Source: Copromyces sp. CBS 386.78
Taxonomy: Eukaryota; Ascomycota; Sordariomycetes; Sordariales; Sordariaceae
Assembly (NCBI GenBank): GCA_030685235.1
Contig: MU839128.1
Coordinates: forward strand, 1 to 64,000
DNA length: 64,000 nucleotides
Direction: 5' to 3'
Shown here one piece after another: positions 1-12,908 of the stretch. The notes beneath the pieces are model-generated. The model made no database searches, was not told the DNA's origin, and saw nothing but the letters and a program-made list of their open reading frames with translations. Made by a program: the position numbers and the translations under genes. Position 1 is the first letter of the stretch, and every line of letters begins with the position of its first letter.

Positions 1-3000
1 TTCATCGTACGACCCCGGTGTAGTTCTACAACCCAGCAAGTGGTGCCAAGTGTTTGGGTGGGGTAGAATACAGTTGAACATATAAGCCTCCGTAACCCCA
101 ATCACAATGAACAGAATGCTGACGGCGGGGATTTTTGCCTCTTCACTTTTTCATTTCGACGAAACCCGCCAAAACATGCCCTAAAAATCTTGAGACTCCA
201 GCATCCTCCTGGAACAATTAACCACCACAACTTCCGGGCTCTGTTCACTGTCCAATCTTCGGCCCGCCGGGACCCAAACGTCTCGGTCCCAGGCACGAGA
301 CAGCAGCCAATCTGTCAAACAAACGGCCGAACTCTCATGTTCAACAACGGGTTGGGGTTTGTCCTTCCTGGACGCAACCTGTGATCCCACAACTACCCTG
401 CGGTCGAACGAGCCAAAGCCGGTTCCCGGACGGCCGTCGGTCAGTGTCCAACTTACAGGCATGCAAGAGATGTTTCAGAAGCACAGAAGATCAATGTGCT
501 GCAGGAGCCGTGTGTTCGAGTTGAGACAGCACTGATCATCTCGCAATATCTCCAAAGGCATGCACCGCTTCTGCTAGCAAACCTAAGTTCTGCATATCCG
601 ATCGTCAGCTGGCCCCCTTTGGTTGCCTTTTACAAATGCTTGTAAATTACCAAACGCTGTCCGCATGCAGTTGCAATATCAACATTGATGGCGGTCGCCT
701 TGTTGTCCCCCTCGTTTTCATAGTGCTCACTATGCCTGTGTTACAACCAACCACACGCCACCGTTGCAATGGTGGATTCGTGGCTGCCATCATCACCTGA
801 ATGCCTACATTGTCCCTGTAGGCTCAGTTGATAGCTCACAAAACTACCGAGACTGGAAGTTGTGTTGGCCATGGGCTGGGAAGGACACGCCATGGTCAGC
901 GCGATGCGACTGTGTGAGTTCGATCACATTGCCTTCTCAGTAACGTCATTAAGTTTGAGACAGGCTCCTCCTCCGCAATTGGGACTTGCTTTTTGGGATG
1001 AGACCGACGACGCGATATTCGCAATGCCGGAGCGGAGCCCCGCGCTGTTGAGGCTGCATGATAGTCTTTACGCACTAGAGTGGGCGTCTGAGGTCGAGAC
1101 CGCGCCGCCGAAAATCGGCCGTCCTTGTGTTGCTGTCCGTTTGCCTCGCGGCGAAGCCGACAGAGCGGTTCGGAGATGAAATGCACTGCAGCCCTCAGCT
1201 AGTTGTTTTTCGCAGCGCCTCCGGAGTGCTGGATGGAATGGGAATGGGATGGAGGAGCGGAACGGGAGCATCCCCTTTTCCTTGGTTGGTTCCCAGGAAC
1301 AAGAGAGAGCCAGTGCAGGTAAGTAGCGCCCCCTTCCAAGAGGCGATTGCATGCCGGGAATGCTTCAGAATGTTCCTCTTGTCAGGAACCGTCCTCGTCA
1401 GAAACTGGGCCAGGAACGGGCTGACGGTGCGACCTTCGATTGGATCGGCGTCCTTGGAGAACGCCACACACTCTTGTTGGTGAGGGCCACACTTTCCCCG
1501 CATCGCAACTTGTACAGTGTTTGCGCCCAAAGGGGATATCTCACCACCTTGGGTGTGAGCGTGTGTCAGCCGGAGTTTGTGGTAGGATTGATTAGAAAGA
1601 GCCGGTTGAGTTGGTCAGCTCGGGCTGCATAACCTCTTCCATTGCGACATCCGGTGGTTGAAAACCCCACTCCAAGCCCACGTTTTCTTGCAAATCATCC
1701 ATCATGACTCACTACCGAGCTTCAACTGCAATGATATGTCGTGATCAGTGTAAGAAAAGCTGGGGTGGTCAGAGGTAAAGCAGGCAGAGAGTTAGGCAAG
1801 GACAGGGATAAGGAAGATCCTGTCAAGCTAGTTAACTCCTCTGGGCACTAACCCGCCGGTTTGGTTATTTCTCCGTACAAACTCCAAATATCGAGACATG
1901 GTCAACAGCAGCCTCAACAGACTGCTCACGGTTCACTGTGTTTTACATGAGACTCTGCCCCCAAAGGGCGTGCGCTAGCTGATCGGACTTGCATGTCCTA
2001 TCGAGTGTTGTTCAAAGGTGGGCCTGTTTCAGACAATTTTGTACATGATCAGCATAAATCCATCGAGGTTTAGGCTTTATAGTGTAACCTACTCTGGCGG
2101 GCGCTTATATTGTTTTGTCATATCATTGACAACTTGGGACTTCATGACCATACTATGTTGTACACGCACGTCTGGAGGGACAGCTGGAAGCACTGGCGGC
2201 TACCAAAACCTCTTGGCCATGACCGGGCCTTTCGGTTCCATCATCACATACACACGGCACGCTCGGTAGCGCAGGAGGAAGCGCATAGAAGCCGGGCAAA
2301 GCCGCCGGTGGTGCTGGACGGGATATCGTCGTGAGGCTGGCAACGATGGGTTCCTGGCATGGTCCAAAAAGGTAAGTGATGTGTAAGTGTGTGACAAAAT
2401 AGAACGGAAACGAGGGGAAGCGAAACACAAGGCGAGGGCCAAGGAGATGCGACTCAACCTCCAGACACAGCCTGAGAGTACCGTACCCAGCCCTCTCCAG
2501 CCGTGTCTCGATATGGATACGGATGTTATTACCATGGAGTCCGAGTCCCTTTCCGTCCCTTGCCCACTCGAATGGGTTGCGCCTTTGCGGGCATTACTTC
2601 CTTTTGCGGCCTGCTTTGCGGATTATACCGGAATACGGTCGCTCGAACATGGAGATTAGGGAGCAGTGTTGAGGTCGACTGTCTATACCGAACCTGAACC
2701 CTGGGGATGACCAAGAATAGCATATTGTGCAAGGGAGAACAGGGGGGAAATTACCCAAAGCACGGGGCGTCACCCCTCGTATCGCCGCTTTCCCTGGAGC
2801 CCTACCCAGGCTGAGGTTTATCGATTACGGCCAGCGTACCTAGGAGTTAGCATTGTTGGGGATTTTGAGTCCAGGGTTTCTGTGGGTGGAACTGCGATGA
2901 AGACAGGCATCACTGATGGTGGTTGCTGACAAGTGGAATGGAAGGTCGCTCGTCGGGGTGACGGCTGACCCGGCAGGCTGGAACCCCCGCCCTCACGCAG

Positions 3001-6000
3001 CAGAGCTGGTTTCTGTGGGCTCCGCAGGGCAGGGCATAGAGCTTCAGGCCCCACAAGTCCTTCATCTCCAGCTCTCAACGGACCTACCGCTCAGGGCACA
3101 ACCGAACAACATCAACACCAACAACGACATCACGACATCTTGATATCTCGGCTCCTTAACATTCACGCATAAACACCCACAACCGCTTCTTCACATGCCA
3201 TATCATCTCTAGTGCCGGGTCAGCACGGCTAATTGACCGCCGCTTCGCATCGTCGGCACCCGATATCTAGCACTGCCAGCTTCTCCGTGCCCAGCACCCC
3301 TCTCTCGGAGCAGTTGCCAAGAAAATCGTAAGAGAAACACGATGGCTGGCGGTAATTTTGATTTCCAGAGGACCCAAATGATGAAAGTTACCATTCAGCC
3401 ATGCAAGTATCACTTGTACAGTACTTCGGCCGCCTTCCCAAGGCTCGTCGTACCCCTGTCGATGATGTTGTGAAAGTTGGTTTTGATGTGGCTTACATGT
3501 TTATCCCGGCAAGAATATATAACAGTGTCAGTCATCTGACTCAACTCGCCCAGCTTATCACAACCTCCTTCCCTGTCTCGGTCGTATACGGCCAGATACA
3601 GGCACCGATTACACAGCACCGGAACCAACTGCTTTTCACCTCGGCTGGGTTGGGGCTATTGGGATTGGCTGGCAAGATTTTTCCACCCTTCTGGAAGCTG
3701 CGGAGCAAGAGGAACGGCAAAGCATCACTAGGATCCCATCTCTTGGGCGTTTGATCAAGGCATCATCACCTGCCAGGTTCACCGATACTCAAAGTTTTTC
3801 GCTCACCTTGGACCACCACACCGCCGGCTCAATGTTATCGGTGACCCGCTCCGAGGTCTATGACCATGGAAACTGTCAGACATCAAACAAATTTTCACAT
3901 GGCAGCAGGGACAGACCTCCGACATTTCCATCGTGATCATCATGGGCGAGGGATGAACATGCTGCGTCGAACACCGAGGCGCGAGGCGGCCACGGCGGCT
4001 TAAAAACATGGTGCGATGGAGTATCAGGCAAAGAGGCTATATGCCGACCGATAACAAGGCAACCACTCTGGTCGGGTTTTGACTGCGAAGGAATGTGACA
4101 CGTCTCGGGCATAATTAACTGCCGCACCCGAGGACAGCAGCCATGTACGCATGGAGAAATATGACCATCACATCACTTGACCGGCGAGAGTCGCACGGCG
4201 TAAGCAGTCCTCCACCGCTTTCTTACTACCGCAGTGGTAACACTGGCACACGGGAACACCGGCACACCGGCCTCAACCGTGGGATACCGGGGAGTTGGCA
4301 AAACCACGACAGCCTTACGGCTCTTTCGGGAAGCAAACGAGGCTGTCAGAATGTGCCCTGTTTCCAGCAAGGCGCGCTTGCCCGTGAGCTTGGCTAAAAG
4401 CATAACCCACCGAAAAGAGAACCCCTGGTCGACGGTTGTGCAGCTCCCACGATCCACACTATGCAGTCAGCAGGCACACGCTAATGGTTTTTGGCCGGTA
4501 CACGTAATAAACTCTCAAACGTGAGATGGAGGAGGCTGTGCCCTTCTGTGAAGACCAACGGGGCACAGCATCACGACTTGAGCTCGGATCAGTACCGTAC
4601 TATTGGTAAGTTATGCATTGCTCCCTTGGGATTCTCTGGGTGAGGGTGGCATCCGTGCCTTTGTACTATGTACCCATCCCTCTGCCCTTCCCCTCATCTG
4701 TATCGTCTCCCTTGTGGTTGCCGGATGCCTTATCTGCGCCGTCTTGTGTTACCAGAGCCGCGCTACCCCCAAGGCTGGGGTTCACCACTATCGGACTTTG
4801 GCCCAGGACGGTTTCTTTCTTGTCGGCATGTAGATATCCGCGCACTAAGGACCTCCCAGGGGAACCATCCAGCCAGACGTCCCAAGACAACAGCCCTCCA
4901 GTTCATCAAGGAAACCCCGCACGATATGTGCTTCAATGACGCGATAGAGTTGTCTTGTTGTGGTAAGGTGTCGATTAGCACCGGATTGATATGGGCGCGC
5001 ACCTGGGGCCACGTGGAGGCGTGCTTGCTTTGGGTTAGAGGCCGACCCCGAAAATCTCCAAGTCAGGAACAATCGAATGTCCATCTCAATCTTATCAAAG
5101 GTACAGGTTCTGATTGGATAACCGTGGTCTCAGACGTTTCTTCTGCTCATCCTGTTGTCATGCGGAGTGCTTTTTTGGTGCGTGACGTTCTCCCAGCCCG
5201 GTCAGCTGGTACAAAGGTTTTGAGCGAAGAAGCGACCAGGTACGGTACCAGGCACGCCAAGGCACAATCGACGTTTGCAGCTTTGATAGCTGGGCCGTCA
5301 CTCGGATTGCCACCAATCAAAGGACAGAGCGAGGAGGTTAAAGAGCCCGAGGAAGATCATGGTCTCACTCCATTTTCCAAGCTCACCATCCCCAGGGCAT
5401 TCTCGGGGTTTCCCAGCCAGCTTTGATCAGCTAGGGCCGCCAAGATGTCTAATTTCTCGCCTGTCTTTCTCAACCAAAGCAAAGCCAGGCGAGAACTTGT
5501 GCGATTGATGCGCCCCACGGTCTGAATCCGCCAGTCCAAACTCTGCACAAACTCGCGAACCTCCATCAGATTTTCCATCGGAGTTTGGAGAACGGGCCAC
5601 GAGAGAGGAAAGGGCCGGTTGAAAGTGGAAGACACTGGTGGTAGCGAGACTGCTTGTAGCCGCTCGTAAGCTCATTACGGTATTTTACATTAATATCAAC
5701 TCGAGTGATACTGAACTCAAGTTAAAGCACATCAACATGTTACAGTTCACGCGGCTTATCAGTCTCATTGAACGGCCCGTGAGAACTGGTGTCTCGAGCT
5801 GATGCCTTTCATCCACGGCGAAACGGACAATTTCCTTTTGGAGTTGGCGACATTGGGGTGATTGGCATCCCGTTCCAGCAAACCTACAGCTGTTCAGGGG
5901 TGCATTATGCGCCGTACGCCGTACCTGACAGAAGAGTGACTTAGACCCCTGTCTTGCCACGTGGGAAGAGATGCTCGTCCGCATCGAGCGAACAACGTGG

Positions 6001-8211
6001 ACCTGAATGAACAACCCCTGACAAGACCGCGAGCCGCTAACGATTTGTGGTGTAGCTTGGTCCGAACTCTGTCGGTGTCCCTCCTCCGCTTCCTCTGCTC
6101 CGATCTCGCCTCTCACCACCTTGGGGGGATCTGAATTGATGCGCAACATCATCATGACGAAGTGGTTCACCATGATCAACACCAGCATTAAGTGCTTTTA
6201 CTGTGCCGATACACGATCTTCTCAGCTTCTGGACAGTAGTGTACACTATAACACGGAGATGAAGGTCGTTCATGGGCCTGTTTGCCCTGCTACCGCCTCG
6301 AAACACCTTGGAAGTTCCGAGAGTGCCGATTGATCCTCCGCCAAGCCATCCTCATCATTGCGGTTGACGCGCATTACGGGTACTGAGTTGCCGTGGTCGG
6401 TTTCCTCGCATCATCTTGTAAGCCGCAGCCAAGAGCCGAGTCAGACGTTGAGACTAAAAGGTTCCTGTCATCATCTCCGGGGTTTATTATGAGGATGATG
6501 TTGTTTGTCTCGCTCCATTCAGCACCAAAAAGTCCAACGTCGTTGTCACCAAATTTTGTTTAAACGTTTGCCTGATTTGCCAAGTCCCTTCGCCCCCGCA
6601 TACACCAGATTAAAATCTCCTGATATCTGGGGTCATCTGGGGGTTGTCTGATGGGGTTTTCCGTTCTTACCATGGCTCCAAGTGGGCACAACAAGGCGAA
6701 ACTACCTACTCCGGTCAAGCTCACGGCGCTACCGCTGACGACCATGATGGCGATGACTTGTCGATCATTGAAACTTTGGACACAAGTGGTGGTGGACGTT
6801 TCCACGTATTCAATGTTACCGCGACTCGGTTGGTTCCGATTTTCTTTCTGGCGCGCGAAAACTTCGACTTCATCTCATTGAGCTTACATACCATTCTGGC
6901 CGAGCTACCACTAGTCCAAGCCCCTAGGCAAGGGCAGTGAACCGAGTCCCGACAATCGGATGACGACGACGAGAGGCTAACGAGGCTAAAGTGAAGAAAA
7001 AAAAAGAAAAAAAAGAGGCCAACGCTAGAGAATTGCTAGTGCCAGGCCATGACTCTCACTTTGCCAAAGCTCTTGCATGTGTCAATGTCGCAATGGGTTG
7101 TGTTCTCGTGATCCAACTGTTCGATACTGCGACGCTACGAACATACGGTTGGTTCCATTGCGCTGCTAGCTCCGAGGTTCTCTGCCCTCTGCCCACGTAC
7201 CCGGCCACGGAGCTACGGTATCACAGAGATAAGGGAAGAAAATAGTTTCTTTTCTCAGCCAGAGTCTGGTAGGTTCTGCTGTTGTCCTTGTCGATACGAC
7301 CATGACAGATAGACACATTGTGAGCGTAGTATTGGACCCTGTTTTTCTCTGCTCCTCCTAGCTCTTGTCCTGCTCTTGGCAACCCGAACGGAGCCTGGAG
7401 CCTGGCAATGCCTTCTCGTCTGACGGTCTGACCAACAACACCCAGATGATGGGGAAACTGGAAGGCTGTTGTTACCTACTTACAAGGCAAGGCAAGAAGA
7501 AACTTTTACCCATAATGAAAACGAAACAAGGTTAGCCCCCTCAGCATCGTCAGCATGCCCATTCACATCCCTTTTCTCAAAACCTAAAAAGACAATATCC
7601 CCTGTAACGCTAAGACCGGGCATAACATGATTGATGGTGTACAGTCCCAGTAGATGATTTTGTTTGTCATGCCATCAAGCCGGCCGGGTGTCGGTCGGTT
7701 GTTTCGGCAAGCCAAAAAGGGTGTCCAAGGATAATTATCTGGTAACATCCACCGTGTACCAGATCTGGCTGTGTAACCCGCATCCTCACTGTACCTACCT
7801 GATGGGGAATAACAGCTCAGACACGCCATTCACATTGTGCTATCCCCTGTTGGGACTTATTCCGTTGGGGTTGGTGGGCAATGTCTCTCCGTAAATCGAT
7901 ACACCAGCCACTACATCAATACTACGTATGTATAATACATCGAAATCATGGCGTTGAGCCCAAAGCCCAAAGTTCCATCTCCTCCTCTTGGCGTGTGTCC
8001 CCGTTCGGCCAGTTTGGCTTTGACCCGGACATGCCATTTATTCTTGGTCTTATCGCTCGCTCGCTGGCTGCGTTGCGGTGAGGGTGGCCGCCTCTTCTGC
8101 AACCACTTGCGCAAACGGAATATCGGACATCGGATATCAGGCGATGATGCACATAACATATCACCGATTTTGGTACACCGGAACTAGAGGTAGTAAACAA
8201 ACCTAACTCAT
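1..8211. other. Gene-poor intergenic region
   Basis: I find no gene here that I can defend. Open frames exist on both strands, the longest 252 codons at 4668-5426, but none has recognisable motifs, convincing codon bias or a clear exon structure. Base composition is ordinary and not RIP-like, so this is unique non-coding DNA, long untranslated or regulatory sequence, or genes too fragmented by introns to see by eye. Short GGCACACC-type repeats occur near 4244-4280. A small start-to-stop frame at about 3342 has no recognised product. Confidence 0.6.
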
Positions 8212-8223
8212 CAGGTTCAAAAT

Positions 8224-8259
8224 TTCAAATCCTGCTCACGTCGATTCAACTTCTCTTTT
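8224..8259 (+). pseudogene. 3'-terminal fragment of a tRNA-Ser(CGA) gene with its 3' flank
   Basis: The 36 bases match the 3' strand of the T arm, the acceptor strand, the discriminator G and the downstream flank of the intact tRNA-Ser(CGA) gene at 12909-13005, with two mismatches. The match runs into flanking DNA (ATTC, then ACTTCTCTTTT), so it is a piece of genomic duplication and not a reverse-transcribed tRNA. No D arm, anticodon arm or 5' acceptor strand lies upstream. A short duplicated TTCAAA block precedes it. It cannot encode a functional tRNA. Confidence 0.75.
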
Positions 8260-8964
8260 TGCATGCCCGCTAGCCAGCCGCCCAGCTTGTAGGCCTGACG
8301 AGTGCATCTAAACTACCAATTCGTCCTCTTTCGCCCTCCCTTCACTTTCCGTCCGTTCATCCGTCTGTCTGTGCCTAGTCGTTGTGTTGTCCTCGTTGAG
8401 AATGTAATGGCGCCATTTGATATTGGTTGAATCCGGAATGGCACAAGTGCAGTGCTTGAAATTAACGCCCAGACCATGAGGCCATATCGGGCCTTGTAAT
8501 TCCAGACATTTGTCAACGTAGCCTCGTACCACAACGTTGGACTTGCGCCATGCCTCGGATGTCGGCGAAAGTGTGTACAGGTACAATTAGTCAATTACTG
8601 AACAGACACGGAGCCTTGGAGGCGTGTTCGGCAACCAGTATTGTCTTGGCAGTTGGAAAGTACAAAGGTCGAAAAAAGTGGTCAAAGCGTATTTACAGAA
8701 AGGCATTTCCCCTCCTTCGAGAGGCGTAAATGCTATCCTGTAAATTTGGCCCGCCAAGACTTTTTTAGACCAACCACAAAGCGTGCATCGAGAATAGTGG
8801 AGTAAGCTTTCTGCCAAGCCATTTACTGAGCCAACGAGAGCCTGGAAATCGCGAGAAATTGTTAGAGGATACACTAGAGGGAGTGACTTTCGACGGAATT
8901 TAACCCAGGTACCGCACAAGGACCACGTCCGCCCAGATTTACGGATTTCCATTTACTGGGAGTA
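8260..8964. other. Left flank of the transposon, no gene seen
   Basis: No convincing coding sequence. A 121-codon open frame on the minus strand (8587-8952) has no recognisable domain and stops at the transposon border. A GGCGTGTTCGGCA string near 8622 resembles, in inverted orientation, a string in the right flank of the transposon near 12303-12318. That could be an older repeat into which the element inserted. Confidence 0.4.
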
Positions 8965-9096
8965 CTCGTCAGGTCTTCAAAATCGACCGTCTGACTAGCG
9001 GCGGGGCCACTAGTCAGGACCAGCAATTCGTATACGACCAGCAATTCGTACCTAAAAAATGGGGTACCTCCCCCACCCGCCATTTTGCTAGCAAAT
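8965..9096 (+). repeat. Left terminal inverted repeat of the Fot1-like element
   Basis: It pairs with 12158-12295 in inverted orientation. It contains two direct copies of GACCAGCAATTCGTA, likely transposase-binding subterminal repeats, and ends near CATTTTGCTAGCAAAT. Differences from the right arm are mostly CA here against TA there, the direction expected from RIP acting more strongly on one arm. Confidence 0.9.
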
Positions 9097-10358
9097 CAAA
9101 GTACATCCTTTGAACTACATATTTTTTTAGTTGCAACAGGTCATTTTCAGCCCAATTCCCCGCACTGCCATATCCGCGCCCCATTGCACTCAACCTCGTA
9201 AAACCGCTATTAATACGTGTACAACCAGTTTTAATCGCGCTCAATCCGTCTTAATTATACTTAATTAGTCTTAATTGCACTTTAATCCCCTCTATTTAAT
9301 CGGTGCTCGCGTTATCGTATTATTTCTCTATTAACTCCTGCCCTTTCGCAACGGCGCTTCGTATCCCCTATCGACCGCGATATATCTTGTCATCCTCGTA
9401 TATCTACCGGTAGCTCTTTTAATACTTTAACTAACTTTAGTAATATCCTAAAAGAGTTCGACAATATTTTTATAAATGCGTAGAAGTCTTTCCCCATAGA
9501 AGAGAAGGTTCAAGCTACCGTAAAAACCTTCCAAAGTAAATAGTTTAAAACTATAACCGATATAGCGAAGGTATTTTAAACTCTATACAAATAAATTATT
9601 AACTACTACAAAGATATAAGTTTAAAGGTGACTAATAGGGGTTATAATAAGCTATTAACTTAAGAGGAGGATTTTACTATATATATTTAAATTAATATAT
9701 AGATATTTATTAATAAGTAAAATAAGCGGTATATTATAAACCTAGCTAACTAAATCTCCTAAGTATTGAAATAAATCTATAGCGGTTAATATTAATAGCG
9801 ACCGCCTTAATACAACTAAATTGTAATAGCGGTAATAATACTACTATCCTTCAAACTAATAGTAAATAAGTACGTTATTATATAGAACGTAAAGGCTTAC
9901 ACAATATTCGAATAAAGTCTATAACCTAGGTTAAGAAGGCATTATAAATATAAATAAATATAGAAGATATCTTCAAATTATTTTATAATACGATAATAAA
10001 ATATAATATACACTGGGATAATATTTAGAATAATAATAAATCTAATTTTAGGGTTAATATATTAAATAAGGCCTATATCGTATAAATTTATATTAAAATA
10101 ATAGAAATATAATTTATTAACCCTAATTAGAGAATCTTTATTACTATATTTAAATTTATATTAATATCTAGCCGTACTATCCCTCCCTTCGTCCTACTTC
10201 CTAATATTAATATTATATATAAATATATCGATAATTCCTTCGATAATAGGACAATTATTATAGCTTCTCTATAAAGCTATATAAATAATTAATATATATT
10301 AAACTAATTTAAGTATTAGGAAGAGCATTTACGGCTTATTAATAAAGAGGAGAGAAAG

Positions 10359-10496
10359 GTGCTAATATTAAATAATTATAATAATTACTATACTATCGAA
10401 TTTTATAAATAATACTGCTAGTATAACGTTACCCTATTTCTATTACTTCCCTACTCTACTTACTTCCTTCAACCTCTTAATATTAGGATATTTTAA
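10359..10496 (+). pseudogene. Remnant of the Fot1-like transposase catalytic core (DDE_1)
   Basis: Reading the frame that contains the CTT codon at 10446 gives VLILNNY, then TIEFYK, YNVTLFLL and LPYSTYFLQPLNI, interrupted by TAA and TAG codons where Gln or Trp would be expected. Pogo/Fot1 transposases have a conserved block of the form ILDNHxSH...HHS/TxxLQPLDVG around the second catalytic Asp. The observed Asn and Tyr substitutions and stops are what C-to-T and G-to-A transitions would give. The rest of the transposase, including any CENP-B-type DNA-binding domain, is too degraded for me to read. Confidence 0.8.
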
Positions 10497-12157
10497 ATAT
10501 ATAAATACTTTTATTAAATTAATATACGTAAGAAGTTTGCTTATAATAATATTAACTATAATAAATTAGACTTCTTTAATAACTTAAAATAAATACGTAA
10601 AAAAGTATTCAAAATTAAAAATATTAGGTTTATTTAAAAGAGAATAAGTTTATAACCGTTTAACCCTAATTTAATATTTTCTAACCTTTGTAATCTATTA
10701 ACATTATTAATTAACGAAGAATATATTAAATAAAGATAAGGCTATATTACTCGTTTTATAAAATAAGGGATTATTAATCTAGGGATAGATAAATTAATTA
10801 CTATTCTACGTTTACTTGGGCAAATGGTAATTGATGTACTAAATAATCCCCTTATTATAATTAACTCCTATATAATAAAAGAACTCCCTACGTTAATTAA
10901 GCCTTCTATACTAAAATACTAAGCCTCCTCCTAATTATAAATCGACTAAAATAATACAATTATACCTAATTTTAATTAGCCCGCTATTAACGAATATAGT
11001 ATTTATATTAAATAATATTTTTCATTTATAATTAAAGGTAATTACCCTCTATAATTAATAATTGAATATATTATAACTAAGAAAGATAAAGCTACTATAA
11101 TATTCAATCTACTAGTATTTAAAGAGATAAAACTTAAGTGTAAATATAAAAAGAATATAATTAAGGAAGTACTACGTAAATCCTATATAATTAACTATTT
11201 ACTACGCTGTAGTAGTATAATTATTATTAGCAATGCTCGGTTATATATTGCTACTAATAAATATCAACGTATTATTGTCACTAAAAAAGAAGATAAGTAT
11301 ATTTATATTCGAGAGCTCTAATAAAAATAAATTGTAGTAAAGGTATAGATTAATAGTTTTATTTCTATTCGTAGGGTATAAATAGCTAACGAAAAATTAC
11401 GGTTACGTATATTTAAGATCTCTAAAAAGGATATTAAGGAATTTATAATACTATACGAAATATAGTTAACTAACCGTAATTAATTAGTTAGTAAATATCG
11501 TAAAGAGAAAGCAATTCGTTAGAATCATTTCCAATTTAAATGTAAAAAGGCTATTAATAAGGAAGTTAAACGGTTAGGGGGTAAAAGGACTATAGATGAT
11601 ATAACCCTCCCCTTATACTAGTAACCTCCCGGTAATCCTCCTAAGCTATATACTCTATAAGTATTTAATAAAGTACGAAAGAGAATTGTAAACGAGGCCA
11701 TTACTATATAATTAACTAGTAAGGGTATTATTACTATAAAGGAGGAAGAATAAGTAGAAGTTGAAGTTATTAATAATAAGCCAATTAATATATAAGACGA
11801 TCCAGACTAGTAGTATCCCAACGATCTTCAATACATAGGCCATCAAAAAGATAAAGAGTATAAGGATTATAATAATAACGACGACGACGACGGCGATAAA
11901 GCTATTCATAATAATAATAATAACAATAGAAAGGAGGAGGATAAGGAGGGATATAAGGATTCTAACTATAAAGAGGTTAAAGCTATAAGGTAGTATATAT
12001 TAATATTACTAATATAAGTACTGGTATAAATACTAGTGCAAAATAACGATATTTAACCTTTACGTATATATATTAGTCGTATCAGCGATATTGCATACGA
12101 CTAAAAAAAATGAATATATTATTAAAAAAAATTATTGGCTCCGGGTGAACGACTTTC

Positions 12158-12295
12158 ATTTGCTAGCAAAATAGCGGGTAAGGGATGTACCCCGCTCGGT
12201 ACGAATTACTGGTCGTATACGAATTACTGGTCCTAACTAATGGCCCCGCCGCTAGTCAGACGGTCGATTTTGAAGACCTGACGAGTATTTACGGC
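12158..12295 (-). repeat. Right terminal inverted repeat of the Fot1-like element
   Basis: Inverted partner of 8965-9096. It carries two copies of the ACGAATTACTGGTC subterminal repeat and is followed by the TA at 12296-12297. Compared with the left arm it shows CA-to-TA changes on its own outward strand. Confidence 0.9.
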
Positions 12296-12381
12296 GTGCC
12301 GAACGCGCCCTTGGGTTCTCTTGAATTTAGGTTGCATCTATAGTGGCTTGATAATAGGGAAAGTCAGGATACCTAGTTTTG

Positions 12382-12544
12382 TACACCTCTGCATGGATAT
12401 AAAAGGGTAGTGCGGTTTTTGCGAGTGGCGAGGAACTTTAATTTTGGGACAACAAACAGCTGGTTTGCCGCCTTTCCTCTCCCTGTTTCTTGTAGTCCCT
12501 TTGTACCAAGCTACCTTAACCTTTTATATCCATGCAGAGGTGTA
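12382..12544. mobile_element. MITE-like element with 23-bp perfect terminal inverted repeats and TA target duplication
   Basis: Positions 12384-12406 (CACCTCTGCATGGATATAAA, then AGG) and 12520-12542 are perfect reverse complements, and each is bordered outside by TA. The 159-bp element has about 113 bp between the repeats and no transposase, which fits a Tc1/mariner-type MITE such as the Guest-type elements reported from Neurospora. I cannot assign a family from memory. It is not visibly affected by RIP, which is expected because RIP usually needs longer duplications. Confidence 0.75.
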
Positions 12545-12908
12545 GGTGATGTGGAAGAACAATCTTACAACATGCCATATTCGGTAATTACAGCTTTCAT
12601 GTTCACTTGCGACTCATACTGGGGAATTTCGCGGATATTGGGAAGTCACGACTCAGACCGTCGGGTCGCACCTTCCATAGTCTGGCGTTCGGAACTTCGG
12701 AAGGTATACAAAAAGGACCGATGGGAAGCAATGAGAAAGAGCGAGCAATGACGACAGAGCAATTTCATCCGTTGCATACCAACCAACCTTCATATCAAAC
12801 GTGTTTGGCATTTGTCTGCGCACACATGCAACAAAAACGAAGACCTCATGAACAACATCGACAACTGCAGAGATGCAAAATACGAAATGGCCAAAAGAGA
12901 AGTAGAAT
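12545..12908. other. Intergenic sequence between MITE and tRNA-Ser(CGA)
   Basis: Only short open frames without recognisable features. The AGAAGTAGAATCG just before 12909 is the 3' flank of the tRNA gene and is the sequence shared with the fragment at 8224-8259. Confidence 0.4.

Larger units (their letters stand above)
8965..12295 (+). mobile_element. RIP-degraded Fot1/pogo-type (Tc1-mariner superfamily) DNA transposon
   Basis: A 3.33-kb element bounded by near-identical terminal inverted repeats of about 135 bp, each end beginning CTCGTCAGGTCTTCAAAATC and flanked by a TA dinucleotide (8963-8964 and 12296-12297). TA duplication is the hallmark of the Tc1/mariner/pogo superfamily. The interior is extremely AT-rich, with CpA and TpG almost absent and TpA in excess, as RIP leaves it. 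In one plus-strand frame a relic of the DDE_1 transposase core survives near 10359-10496, including YSTYFLQPLNI, which corresponds to the family motif PHSTHFLQPLD after C-to-T changes. In-frame stops make it non-autonomous. The first 250 or so bases inside the left end are less mutated than the body. Confidence 0.9.

Noticed and set aside
4668..5426. 252-codon open frame on the plus strand
   Set aside because: Longest frame in the left gene-poor region, but with no domain, a Cys/Arg/Pro-rich chance-like composition and no splice or promoter support.
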